Of a stretch of DNA of 64,000 bases, positions 36,401 through 48,668 are shown in pieces. Source of the DNA: Chrysopilus asiliformis (taxonomy: Eukaryota; Arthropoda; Insecta; Diptera; Rhagionidae); NCBI GenBank assembly GCA_964034945.1, contig OZ035962.1, positions 25,293,030-25,357,029 of the forward strand, written 5' to 3'. The notes under the pieces were generated by a model, which was given only the letters and a program-made list of their open reading frames with translations, was not told where the DNA came from and searched no databases. Position 1 is the first letter of the stretch. Every line of letters starts with the position of its first letter. A program made the position numbers and the translations under genes.

Positions 36401-39084
36401 TAATCACACTTTTTAGCAGCTGGCAACCAGCCTAGTGTCAACCGGGCATAAGGCACTCCTTCACATTCTAATAGGGTAACAAAATTTTAAAAAAAAATAT
36501 TTCATTTCAACCAAATTATTCGTCTTCGACAAGTATACGAATTTCAGAGCCATCGACCTTAAATTACATACAATTAATTTTCTGTAAATGTGGGTCAAAG
36601 TGAAGGCATGAAAAAACATCCTCCAATTTTTCTTCGCTTGTAGCGTAATAATTTTTACTGAAACACCAAATTAAAAGCAAGACCTTTTTTATCCACATAC
36701 AGACTAAAGAAAAATATTGTCCAGCATCCCCATACCTCCCCCTAATTTTGAACTGAAACAAAAATCGATAATATTTTATTTCATAGTCCACAAAACCTCT
36801 ATATTTACATATCTTCGCAGATATAACGCCACATGTTTGAATTTTCGGTTGAAAAAATCTCCATTTCGTTGAAAATGTGTGATGATGATGAATCATTGCA
36901 ATAATTTGCTTTATGCTAGGCTAATCAATTAAAAATCCCCCACTGCCCCAAAAGATCCGTCCATATGGACGGTTGGAACAGCCTTCCTCCAATATAGTTG
37001 AGTTCATAGAACCGGAGATGAATGCGGCATTCATTAGCTTTATGGCCTTAGGAATTATACTGTACCTCTTCTATGGAATGATTATTCCCTCTGATTCGGC
37101 TCCAAATTCATAAAAGCAGCAAAGCCACATGTGAACTCGAGTATGTTTTCAAATTGCTCCACTTTGTATAACAAATGGACGGGCGAAATGTACGTGATGT
37201 CAATTTAACGACCAAATCAATTGATTTTAGCGTTTTTTCAAATGGTTTATCTTTTAGCAATTTTATCACATTTTCCACCATACAAAAATATCGACATCGC
37301 TTTGATATTTATGTAATGGGACTTTGATGTGAAATGTTCTGGGGATTTTAAATCTGCGAAAAGAGTTCGTTAGCCTTTTTGGATTGCGTAATGTTTATTT
37401 TTTTTTTTTGATTGCAAGCAAAGAAAAAAATCAAATGTTTGATAACAGAGCCTTACAAATGTTTTGACGACGGGTTGAAATTACTTATAATTGATGTGAC
37501 CTGTTTTCAATTTAGTTACGGCTCTTTATAAGAAAAACGGCAACTAAAACTAATCCTTATAAAAAAGGCAAAGCAACGGAGAAGGAAAATGGTGGCGAAA
37601 ACTCATTTTCGGAGGATCAATTACTTTTTCGATTTGTTTTTTGTTTTTTTTTTTTCGCAATTTCATAAAGTTTGTAGAATGCCCAATTGCGATTTTTTTT
37701 TTCAAAATATCACAAGATTATACTGGATACCTTAACACGTTAACTGCCCAACCAATTTTGCAAATGTTTAAAAAAACGCCAATACATTTTCTTTGTGATT
37801 TGTGCTGTTTTCAATATATAGTCTTATTTTTTTTGCAAGCTATGGCCCTAGGGAAACAGCACTGGCTATCAAAAATGATAGCCACGGAAGTGAATGTGTT
37901 AAAGAATCTAAATCTACATTGTATATTATGTAGTTTTAACTTAAATATTGAAACGGTTTTCCTTTTTACACACAAAATGAAGTCAAGGATAAAATCCTGA
38001 GAGCATATGCTGCATTAGCGTGCGAAAATATTTCTTGTATCCAATTTTACTCGTCCCCATTATACATTCATTACTATTTATGCTTCCTCCACGAATTCAC
38101 TACAAATTATACATACATATATTTCAAGGGACTAATTACGTAACAATCTGCAGTGCTAATTTTGAATGTGTAATTAGCATATTACAATTTTAATAAAACA
38201 AACGAAAGCCAACCGAGGAGAATTACTGAAAACAAATATCACTAAAGTGCCCAGAGAAATTGTACTCACCCCATATGCGACCCAGCGCAGTGGTTAATAA
38301 GTTAATTTAGCTACACCCAAAAATCTTTATTAATAATAGGCGGCTCGATAACACATGCCAACAGCATAAAAGCATAAAAATCATTAGTGTTTGGATGGAG
38401 GAAGTTATAGTGACCAGCACTAAAAGCTAAAAGCCTCGAGCAATGTTTATCGTCTGCTAGCTTTATAACTGCAAACTAAGCGTTATTATTACCTGCTGGA
38501 GGTCTGGCCGATAGTCACCATACGTATTTGCGAACACGATAGTTGGCCAGGTGCGAGGGAGAGACGTCGTACATAAAAAATAGTTGTATGGAGTGTGCGA
38601 CATAATCAGCGGTCAGGGTCTGAATAAACAAAGGAAAATTCGATACCCCGGTTGGGAACAAAGAAATCACCCCGGAGCGGCCGGATTCTTTGTCCGAGTA
38701 TAAAATTCCGGTTCACAATATTGTGACGAAGAGCGCTTTGTCGGTCGCTTTTGTCGTCATCTTCGTCACGCCAGACATCATGTAGGTCGCGGTTATTCGC
38801 CTCCAGTCATGCCATCATTTACTTTATCCACCTATATTACATTGCAAGTTAATGGTGAGCTGAGCCACCCATATGGCTTCCGATCCCCGAACTCCCCGAA
38901 GTGTGAAATCTTGATGTGTATAGGGTGAGATTCAGTAAATTGGACACATTTAAAACTGTTTTCATAATCATGAGATTGAGTCCATATAAATCGAGTACTT
39001 TTTGCAGTAGAATCAGTAGCGTAACATGGGCGGGAGAAGCTTACCATTTGTTGCGTTTCATGTATACATAGCAAGACCTAGTTC

Positions 39085-39510
39085 TTAAACGGGCAAAATT
39101 AGACGATTCCTTCCCGCCTCATACATACAAACATACATACATACATACAAAACAGTTTTTTGCGATTTTGTCGTAAACGATGAGTCGTATGGAACAATTT
39201 ATAAAGGTAAAATGTATTTTAAATATGATTCACATAACCGTCCCATACATCAAAATCTAATCGGACCACTGTTATTTTCCTCTCCCATACTTTTCTCTTA
39301 TTTTCTCCACAATGGTGAATCACATCGAAAAACTTATGAGGACAGATTGTGTTTAGAATATGATTTTACATAATCATACCATACATTGAAATCCAAACGG
39401 ACCACCCCTTTCCACCTCTCTCACACAAATGGATTTTTTTAAATAAAAATTTTGTCTGTCCTCATATTGGACGATTGGCCCTTGACAGTTGTAGCTTTTC
39501 TTATGTTTTT
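39085..39510 (+). repeat. Second dispersed family, copy with CATA microsatellite
   Basis: Begins with a CATACATA array (39121-39149), then CGATTTTGTCGTAAACGATG, CATAACCGTCCCATACATCA, AAAATCTAATCGGACCACTG. A second unit of about 150 bp repeats this and ends GACGATTGGCCCTTGACAGT. Its last 150 bp match 63535-63715 closely. Confidence 0.65.
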
Positions 39511-39529
39511 ATTTGTATTCATCAGTATT

Positions 39530-39625
39530 TTCTATAGTGGAATGCTTGTAACGAAAAAGTTTTGCCTGCGGCGCAATTTTTGTTGTGTTTTGAAAACATA
39601 AAACGCCCATAACACTTATAATCCA
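39530..39625 (+). mobile_element. AGGGTGACCA-end family, short fragment
   Basis: Only TGGAATGCTTGTAACGAAAA, the core TTTGCCTGCGGCGCAATTTT and AACATAAAACGCCCATAACA survive, matching the middle of the 5325 copy. Confidence 0.45.
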
Positions 39626-41371
39626 AACAAAAAACTGAGAAATTTATTCTGCGACACTCAATGTGAATTGAGTTACAAAAAACGGAGTTTTCATAACCTC
39701 GTTTAAAAAATGTTTATTGGTATAGCATTTTTGATTTTTTTTTGTCCTAGACGTTTTAAGATCCGGAAAAATACTGTAACAAACTAAAAAAAAATGACAT
39801 ATTTGTTTAAAAAAAATTATTTTTTCCTCCTCTTCAGTGGTCAATTTTATATACCACGCCTCTACGAATAACCACTTATTTATAGATTTTCTTGTTGCTT
39901 CCTTCATGAATCTCGTCATCGCAATTCCAGATCAAAGTAGATGTCAACCTGAAATTATGTTCATGGAGAGACTTGCCAACATATTTTTTTTTCCTCTTGC
40001 CGGCACCACAACTACCTAATAGTAGCTCTCCCAGATAATCTCCAATGGCAAACTTTTTTGATAAAGACTTTTTTTTTTGGTCATACCGGCATGTTTCAAC
40101 AGAGCGAGTATGACTCAATCGGACGGTTATGTAACAAAGTTTTGCAGCACTCATAATTTTAATATAAGAGGCGAAGATTGCAAAACTCGGCTGATTCAAA
40201 GGAGGTCAAACCATTTCGGATATCAAAACCCAACCATGATGTCTAAAATGCATTTAAAATGGGTGTTAGATCCATTGAGCGGTATGGAATTTCGGGTACG
40301 ATCCGGGGGGCAAAGGGGACAAAAAATTGTTTAGTATACTAACTAACAACGTTCTACAGCAGCCAGCATTAGGCAAGCATGGCTGAGCATAGTTATGTAT
40401 ACGATTTCCATGCAATCTGCTTTGCTCTGCGGCTGATTTTGTCATATCTGCTTAGCAAGTTTATCTACCATTTAGGTCGATGTTTCTACGATATTTTTTC
40501 TTTTTTTTTGCAATAGCATATCGCGAATTTGGGTTGCGAATTTATGAAATTTTCTGTATTATTTCTGGTGGATTTGTGACATAAGAAATAGAAATAATCT
40601 GAATGAAATCTGGAGAAGCAAAAAAAAATCTGAAAGACAAATTCATTGCTTATAAAAGTCTCTGCGCTCAAGAAAATTTAATAAAACTGTTTTGAACAAA
40701 AACTCAAAATTGATTGCTGGCTTCAAGTTGATTGCAACATTTCTTTTTATTGTTGCAACTTTTGAAATGTCCATACATGAAAAACGCTGATTTACCAGCG
40801 AGTATATTTTGTAAGGTTGTGATATTTCGCAAATCGAATGTGCAATTTTGGAACCTCGACACCAAAAGCACAATTAAAATTGCAACATTTTCCAGTTAAA
40901 TGGGAAAATCTCAACGAATGAAGATAATTGGAAATTGTTAGCTGTGTGGAAATGGAAAACTTCAAATTGTCATTTACACCTGGGTCAATTTAACAGAAAT
41001 TCACACAATGCTGATAGGATATTGAGTATGTAAATAAATTTTTAATTAAAGTTTAAATATTCAAAGTTCAATTGTGAGTTTCGTAAGTGGTGATGTGTAC
41101 AAAATGCCACTTAAACATGTTTGGCTATGCTGTAATTTTATTACTGTTGGTATTGCCATTTTGCCAGTTTTGTGTCACTGCACTTTAATGCTGTTGATTG
41201 CATCAGTTTTGGTGTCGTGTCCTTGTTTGTTAATGTTTCGAAAATCGAAGGAAAATGTTAAATGACACAAAATAAAGGTAAATTACTAAACATAAAATGT
41301 GTTGAAGTGAACTATGTTTGGACAACTAATTTAGGTGCATCTTGTCATTTATGTTGCAGTTTGATTTTAAG

Positions 41372-41500
41372 GTAGGATAACCATACCTCCCGGAATACCC
41401 GGGACAGTGCCTGATTTAGGCATCGGGAATTGTCCCGGATCACGGAGACCAATTTTCCTCCCTGCCTTTTTCATGCACATAAAAAATATAATAAAAAACT
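41372..41500 (+). mobile_element. AGGGTGACCA-end family, CCCGGGAC end only
   Basis: TAGGATAACCATACCTCCCGG, then ATACCCGGGACAGTGCC, GATTTAGGCATC and AATTGTCCCGG. This is the best preserved copy of the palindromic CCCGG section at one end of the family. Confidence 0.5.
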
Positions 41501-41639
41501 TACAAAAACTTCGCAACTATGTTTAATTGTTTTGTGTAAGAGTTAGTACACCGTTTGTAACGCATCGAACCAATCATCGGACACAAAAATGAACTACACC
41601 AGAATTGATCTAGAGACTTGAAATTTTGTACAGTTACGT

Positions 41640-41945
41640 TTCTCGTAAATGGCTAGACTAAGTTCTTGAACGGGCCATTGCTTCTTCCCTCCCACATACA
41701 AATGAAACAATTTTTTGTCACCATTTTCTCTAAAACGGCGAGTCATATTGAAAAATTTAATCATATCGTATCGGAAAATTTATCAAGACGAAATGTGTTT
41801 AGAATAGGATTTTACATAACTCACCCATACATCAAAATCCAATCGGACCACTCCTTTCTTCATCTCTTATACATTTTGTCTGTCATCATATAGAGTATCT
41901 GACGATTGGCCCCTGGCAATTGTAGGTTTTCTTATGTTTTTATAA
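41640..41945 (+). repeat. Second dispersed family copy
   Basis: Begins TTCTCGTAAATGGCTAGACT and AAGTTCTTGAACGGGCCA, then CACCATTTTCTCTAAAACGG, CATAACTCACCCATACATCA, AAAATCCAATCGGACCACTC, and ends GACGATTGGCCCCTGGCAAT. The first block (in reverse) also precedes the octamer array at 53593, tying the two repeats together. Confidence 0.65.
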
Positions 41946-42741
41946 ACAATTTAAAATATGAAATCCTTGTTTTTCTGGCCTTGCATGTCTCTGCCTCAAC
42001 AGATCAATAAACCTTTCTCGTGAATATTTAACAATTTTAATCTTTTACAGAAAAATTATGGAGCATGGAAGCATATGGAAAACAATTTTGCATGCAATTC
42101 TCATTGTGTTTAAATGATTTAAAAAATTTATTAGCCAACCTGTCTCACGTAACGTTTTTGAACGTCGAAACCAAAACAAAAAGGTAAAAGCGAGAAAAAG
42201 CATAAAAAAAACTCATGTTACCCAGAGTTTAACCCGAAAAGGACTCACCCGGCTGAAGAAAATCCTGAAAAAAAATGTTTTTTTGTATATATATTTACCA
42301 CGTATGAATAACAATGTGTGTAAAGTTGTTAAAAATAGGAACACACGCGAAAAACGTGTTGTTTTCTTGAATCTAATAGAAAAAGGCATACAAAAACTCA
42401 CCAAAAACTATTTTAATTGTATTGAATTTCCCGGTATTTCTACGGATCTTTTGAAAATCAATGAACAAAGGTGACCATCAGCTTCTCGAACGCTTTTCTT
42501 TCTCCCGTTTATCAACTGAGGTGTTACATAACAAAACTGCCAAAGAAACCTTCCTTGTTTCTGTAGTTTTATTTTGTTTTTTTTTCTGTAGGAGATTTTC
42601 CTTTTGTTTTTTTTTTTGTTGTCCAAAGGGACTGGATATGTTAGGATTTAGCCCAAGGGTGAAATAAATTAGAAACAAAACGCTCCTACAGAAAAAAGCT
42701 CCAAAAAGAACAGTTTTTCTTGTGCAATAAGAACACGAAAT

Positions 42742-42836
42742 ACAGTACAATAAAACCTGTATAAGCCAGACTCGCGCAGGACCAAAGAAGTTCTACGGCT
42801 TAGCTTAATCAGGGTCCGACTTATACTGGTTTCACT
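42742..42836. mobile_element. Tiny inverted-repeat element, pogo/Tigger-like ends
   Basis: ACAGTACAATAAAACCTGTA and TATACTGGTTTCACTGA form inverted repeats of about 20 bp (AAACCTGTATAAGCCAGAC against GTCCGACTTATACTGGTTT) around a spacer of about 40 bp. The AAACC...TATAA end resembles what I remember of pogo/Tigger-type termini; the superfamily call is tentative. Confidence 0.45.
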
Positions 42837-43769
42837 GAATTTCCCATCTTAGCTACGCAAAGAAAAATAAAAACGAGGAAAAAATTTAGTGCTGCCGGTT
42901 TTCATTTGTCTGGATTCATCTTAAACATTTTTTTTCGATTTTCTAATTTTATTTTTCATCCTATGACGATGTTTTTTTTTGCTGTACTCAATTTTTCGTT
43001 GCTTTTTTACGGTATGGTGCGGTGAAAACACTCGTGTGTCAAGTCGTTCTTCTTTTATGCAAAAAAAAGTATGCTCGCTTTTCCTTCTTGAAAGGATAAA
43101 TGCAAATATACATCTAGAACACATTAATAGATCAGAGGCCAAGATGTCAGGTGAAAGGTTTGTTCATACTTGCATATTTCATATTTTCCTTATGATTGTT
43201 TATGCCTTCTTGACGTTTGTAAACATTAATTTGAAGGAAAACGAGGATCTAAATATTAATTTGACATTTTTTTTGAGGAAATTCCTTTTATTTGGCCAAA
43301 GAGAAAAAATCCTTTGGCGGCATGAAAGAAACAAAAAGAAGGATTTCACTTCTTTGAAGTCTTATACTTTTAGTGTTTCACTCTCAAGGAATAGTCATTA
43401 CGAAAGCATTTTTCAGATTTTTTAAATGTCGTCAAAGATAAATTGATAAATAGGAGTAATGATTCGAAAACACTCGTCGTCCAAGCATTTGGAAAAATGC
43501 ATGAATTTCGCTTAAATTAAAGTCTTTCGATTTAAAGTATTCGGAATCGCGATCATAACCAGTTTTGGATCCTGTAACATAAGTAACAGTCTTTATTACC
43601 GAGATTTACCGAAATTTTCCCCTAAAAATATTTTAAATTATCCTTGATTATACAAGAAATCATCAACTTCTCCTAATTAAATTCAAATTAATTTCCCGCA
43701 GTGCATCAATAAATTTCAATCAGAATAGAAATAATTGTCACATTCTGGATGATTACATAACAATCTATG

Positions 43770-44220
43770 TGAGTGACTTTCAGATCGGAAAGGAAGAATT
43801 CTCAACACTCAACGACGACGAAGAATAATGGAATCGGCATGTATTGGCAAAAAAAAGCGAGGAGAAAACGAATACTTTCCAAAGCTAATTACAAGTTTAT
43901 CGCCATAAATCTCCGATCAATCAAGTTATTCACGTTGTTGCGGAAAAAATCGACACAGACGACAACAGTCGTCGGCGGTTCCAGGCATCATTGGCATACA
44001 AAACGCCTCATTATCCGCACTCGGGTAGTTTGAGGGTGTAGAAGTTCGGCGTTTGCTTCCAACATTCGCCACACGCAGTCCACATTTCCGAATGTTTAAC
44101 GTTTCACCCGAAAATCCATCCCGAACCGGAACTCACCCCCAAAAAACTCCCCCGACGACAACGTGATCAACCGCCCTTGACTCCTCGCACGAATAGTGAG
44201 TGCTTTTAAGCATTCTGTCG
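43770..44220. promoter_or_regulatory. CpG-richer unique segment in intron 1
   Basis: About 450 bp with many CpG dinucleotides (ACAGACGACAACAGTCGTCG, CCCCCGACGACAACGTG) and no repeat-family marks, within very AT-rich surroundings. An 86-codon open frame at 43773-44033 shows no domain. An intronic enhancer or an alternative promoter would both fit. Confidence 0.2.
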
Positions 44221-44741
44221 GATTACGAAGAGTGAAAAGTTAACTCCGGGTTTTTGAAAATTTTCTATAGAATGACGTCACGACAAGGGTTCGAGATTTA
44301 ATACCCCATAGTTTTATCAGAATTCAACCCTATTTGACGAATTAACAGACCGTTTTTGAAATGCTGTCAGAAGAAGCCTCCGAGTTAGGATTACGGCTGT
44401 CATCCCTTACAATTTTTAAAAAAAGGAAATCAATCTCAATAGGTTCAGATGCAGTGTTATGTTTTGCCAATTTATTTCTCCCCCGCAATATCCGGTTGCA
44501 ATGAGATAAGACAAACATTATGCCCATAAATTGGATATGAGAATACAAGGAATCATCATCCTCTGCTCATCATCTGAAAACCAATCTCATTCTATGCTAT
44601 TTATCAGATTGAAAAAAACATCAAAATTCATGACCAACTTCACTATTTTTCTCAATCTCCCCCGTTTGTGAAATCTTTTGCTATTTTTGCGAATCCCAAG
44701 CAACAAAATGTCGTTTCCACGAAATTATTTTCTCCAAAGTT

Positions 44742-45805
44742 AATTCAGTGGTCACTAGTTGTAAGGGCCTAACTCGACTTTAGCCGTTTTCAATGTTTTT
44801 ACAGAATCGTGTTCTCCTTCCAAAATGCTCTTAACCCATTAGTTTCTACGACCATTTTTGACCGTTATAGGCTACTACATCAAATGGCTAAAGTCAAAAA
44901 ATTTCCAAGTTGCATTTGGAAGAACGGCTAAAGTCAGATCCCATATATTTTTGTATAGACTTAATCCACTCTTATGTGCGCGAAGCTGCATTAATTTGAT
45001 CGTTTTTGCACGTGGAATAGTGGCTTAAGTCGAATTAGTTCATTCTTCGGTTTTAATTTTTCCGAAATGAGCAGGCCAAAGTCTGTTTTAGCCTCTTTTT
45101 CAAATCGGGGTGTAGGTTTTTAGGGGCTTAACTTGACTTTAGCCATTGATTGTAGCCATTTCTAATGCTACATTTACACGAATGACAAATTTGTCATTTT
45201 TTTCTTGTCATTATGTTAATTCCCGTGTAAATAGCATAATTTTTGTAATTTTTTCTGTCAGAAAATGTCAATCTCTCATAAAAGAATAAACTTGTCCATT
45301 CTTTTATGCCAGATTGTCATTCGTGCAAACGCAATATTAGTTATGCCAAAAGTTGAATACTAAAGTTGTCATAACTAATATTGCGTTTGCACGAATGACA
45401 ATCTGGCATATAAGAATGGACAAGTTCATTCTTTTATGAGAGATTGACATTTTCTGACAGAAAAAATTATAAAAATTATGCCATTTACACGGGAATTAAC
45501 ATAATGACAAGAAAAAAATGACAAATTTGTCATTCGTGTAAATGTAGCATAAGACATAAAAAAGTTTTGAAAGAGTGGCTAAAGTAAAATAATCCTTAAT
45601 TTCTCTGAAAATATTAAGTTTGAATAAACCAGATTAAACCAATCGTAAAAAGCTTATTTTTCATAACGTTTTGTAGTTATAGGTTTTTGAATTCGGTTTC
45701 ATACCCTTTTGCCACCGACAGTTAAAGTTTCATAAATATTAAAATGCTTCTCCTGAAAAATCAAGAAATTCGACTTAAGCCCTTATAACTTGTGACCACA
45801 GAATT
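44742..45805. mobile_element. 1.06-kb element with 39-bp TIRs and nested dimer
   Basis: The left arm (44742-44780, AATTCAGTGGTCACTAG...) pairs with the right arm (45767-45805, ...CTTGTGACCACAGAATT) at 33 of 39 positions. Inside, a word near GGCTAAAGTC recurs many times in both orientations (TTTAGCC, GGCTTAAGTCG, GTGGCTAAAG). The head-to-head MITE pair at 45165-45550 has inserted within it. No coding capacity seen. Confidence 0.7.
45165..45550. mobile_element. Head-to-head dimer of a MITE, 181-bp arms
   Basis: Arms 45165-45345 and 45370-45550 are reverse complements, almost without mismatches, around a 24-base spacer. Each arm is itself a complete element with its own ends (ATGCTACATTTACACGAATG and CATTCGTGCAAACGC), the same unit as at 27357-27520. 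Cruciform extrusion would be expected. Confidence 0.8.
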
Positions 45806-46195
45806 ATTTTCCAACGAATTGTTGTGTAAAGTATAGAAAAATTGTGGATTTTCAGAATTGAAAAATTCATTTGCATTTTTTCCTTTAGAAATCGCGAGTT
45901 TCTGGAATTTTTTAAACTCTACCTCGTCAGTAAGTGTTAAAAAAAACTGGACAGTAATCCTTTATAAAAAGTCGGACAATAATTAGCCAAAATTCGGCTT
46001 AAATTGATGAAAAATACTCAGTAGTAGACCTTTTCAAACGGTCGGAAAATACCAATGATCCTATTTATCTCTTTGATGATCGGCTTTTTTCCTGCTGTCA
46101 GATTTGTTTTTATTTGATCGGTTGTTCTTTAGTTCTAAAACGGCAGCATGCTAAATTTGAAATTTTCACTTTTGTATGAAAAACTGCTCTAAAAA

Positions 46196-46560
46196 GTGGT
46201 GACCATACGTTCCGGATTTAGGCATGTTGTCCCGGCATCCCGAAAACTAAAATTTTGTGCCGAAATTATACAATCTAGTGTTGTAGTTTCCTAAACACTA
46301 AAAAAATTGACCTCAAAACCCAAAAATTTTCGCCTGCGGAACAGTTTCCTTAGAAAAACCTTCTCTAACGCATTTTTGTTCAAAAAAATTTGCTCGCGGC
46401 GCATTGCTTTAAATAACCTTCAATAGTGGGGTTTTTCTTTCCAAAAACTTTTGCCTGCGGCGCAAATTTCGTCTTATTAAGGAAGCATAAAACATGCATA
46501 TAACTTTTTAATCACAAACGACAAAAAATTGAATTAAATACTCTTTTCTTTGGTCGGAGT
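46196..46560 (+). mobile_element. AGGGTGACCA-end family copy
   Basis: GTGGTGACCATACG, TCCGGATTTAGGCATGTTGT, CCCGGCATCCCG, then CTAGTGTTGTAGTTTCCTAA, ACCTCAAAACCCAAAAATTT, GCCTGCGGAACAG and GCCTGCGGCGCAAATTTCG (about 46455). It shows the + orientation of the family clearly from its CCCGG end inward. Confidence 0.65.
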
Positions 46561-48469
46561 TTCAAAACTTTCATGATTAATATCGAAGCATTCAAAATTT
46601 CCTCTCACCCGGTCCCACCAGAAATAATATTAACTCCTAGTTAACGGGACTTTTTTCAAAAACTCATCCATAATATGCAAGTTTTCAATACTATTTTTCT
46701 ATGCTATTTTGTCGTACATCGACAATATTAAATCCTACACAAAAAATTCTGAAATAATGAAACGGGAGGGGGTGGGGGTAGACCAAGGTCAAAATAGCAA
46801 AAACTTAGCATTAAGCTTGTTATTGACAACTTATAACCCTGAATTGTACATTCTTTAGAATATAAGAAAGCAAATTTCGTTGCCATTGCGACAAACTGTT
46901 GCTTGCGCTATACACAATAAAGTGCCCCCAATGTTCACAGAATTTTAAGAGGGCGTCTTTATCTTGTTGGTTATGTCATCCCGGTTTAATATTATCTACC
47001 ATAGTTTTATGCTGTCATGTTAATTCCAATTCATTTTAAAACAGTTACGAGAAGCCCCAGGCAACTCCTTAGCCATAGGGCAATATCTCCTGATTTCCCG
47101 TGAAAATTGTACAAAACGTTTACATAATGTTCAACTTTTTACGTCAATTGTTATGCCTGGTCCTTTTTCTGTCCCTTTTCCTCTTCGTCCTCTAATAGTA
47201 ATTTCCGTTGAAAAGTCTTTTTTGACTTCTTCAGTTAGTTGTCGCCAACAGGCAGCCAGAGGACAGGAAAACCTGACGCGATATTCACTCCTGTGTATAT
47301 GAAAGGAATATCTATTGTTAACATACGCATGGAAGCCTTACGCCGCCCCTCCCCACACACATCTCCCCTTTGCTGCCGAACAAGCATCCTTCCGTAGCCT
47401 CGAAAAGATCAAAATCAACCGTAGGCTGAATTTAAGTCCAGAGAATAACCACAAAGACGTCAGGTTTATTGCGACGCGCTTCATATGGAAGTTTATTGTA
47501 TTCTGCAGAGGTCAACCACCCCCACCCGAGCGCAAACGCTCTACAGTGAAAAAGAAAAAAAAGCAAAAGAAAAAAAAACGAAGTAGGGAACCTACCAACA
47601 CCAAAAACGAACAAGAAACAGGAAAATCCCATGCCTACCCTCTCTACCACCCGGATTTCAAACAGAAGCCCAAGCTTCTACATATATTCCGAGCTTCACA
47701 TGCTCCACAATTTTACGCTTCTGCGTTATGCTGGTGTTCGTTTGAGTTTTATGCTGTTTTCGGCCCCATTACGAAAATTGTTATTTACTAATTCAAGCTT
47801 TGCATATTAAAGCCGTTTAAGAAATCTCTCAGTTTTTTTCTCTTTGAATTCCCAAACACAATCAAGTTTTCTTTTGTGGGTGCCGCTGCAAATGAAATCA
47901 AACCAAGAGAAAATCCGATTTATTAAGGAAAATTTGTAGTTTTCTCTTGAGATTTTTCAAAAGATATACAGTGCAATTTTCCAGGTACATAAAACTGTGT
48001 TTCCATGTTATCTGAATGTCTTTATATATCTGATGTGCTGATGATTTTCAAAGGAGTTTTTTTCATGTTATTAGTTAGGAAATCTCGAGGTCGCATAGAG
48101 ATTCAAAATCATGATGAAAAGTTAAATTGTGGAAAGTCTTGTTTTCTTTAGGCTATCTTAACATAGCACCAATAAAATCACCAGTTTTCTAGAAAATCTA
48201 GTTAAGGGAAATTTTCTACAAAAAAATTATATCCCCAGACCGATTTGCGTTTAGTACTATTGAAAAACGCGTAGTTTTAGAGTAAACTGCAGAAACCCAG
48301 TTTTCAATTAAATAAACTCCCCCTCCCCCCTCCCGCCTCCCCCATTCACGCTCCCCCTCCCAACTCTCGGTTAACTTAATTTCTCCAAATGTTGATTAAT
48401 TTCTCCAAGTGTAAGAGGTTCATTGTGTTGTCACAACACAACAAGAATTGCACCGCAGTATTGAAAATC

Positions 48470-48668
48470 ATCTTTTAAAATGCGCCACAGGCGAATTATT
48501 TTTAACAAAAATGCACTACTGGCAGTATTTCCTGGAGAAACTGCGCCGGAAGCGCGTTTCAAGATCGATTTTTTTTTTGATCATACAACAATATATTGCA
48601 TGATTCCTGAACAACAGTTTAGTTTCCGGGACATCCCGTGCCTTTCCTGTACGTATGGTCACCCTAAT
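48470..48668 (-). mobile_element. AGGGTGACCA-end family fragment
   Basis: TGCGCCACAGGCGAATTATT, CTGCGCCGGAAGCG, then TTTCCGGGACATCCCG and the terminal TACGTATGGTCACCCTAA. It ends exactly where other copies end, which fixes this terminus of the family. Confidence 0.55.

Noticed and set aside
42979..43425. 148-codon open frame on the + strand
   Set aside because: Phe/Leu/Ile-rich translation of AT-rich DNA with no recognisable motif; opposing frames overlap it.
47315..47791. 158-codon open frame on the + strand, second longest in the window
   Set aside because: Lys/Arg/Pro runs come from simple C- and A-rich sequence. No domain, no start context of note, no splice partners.
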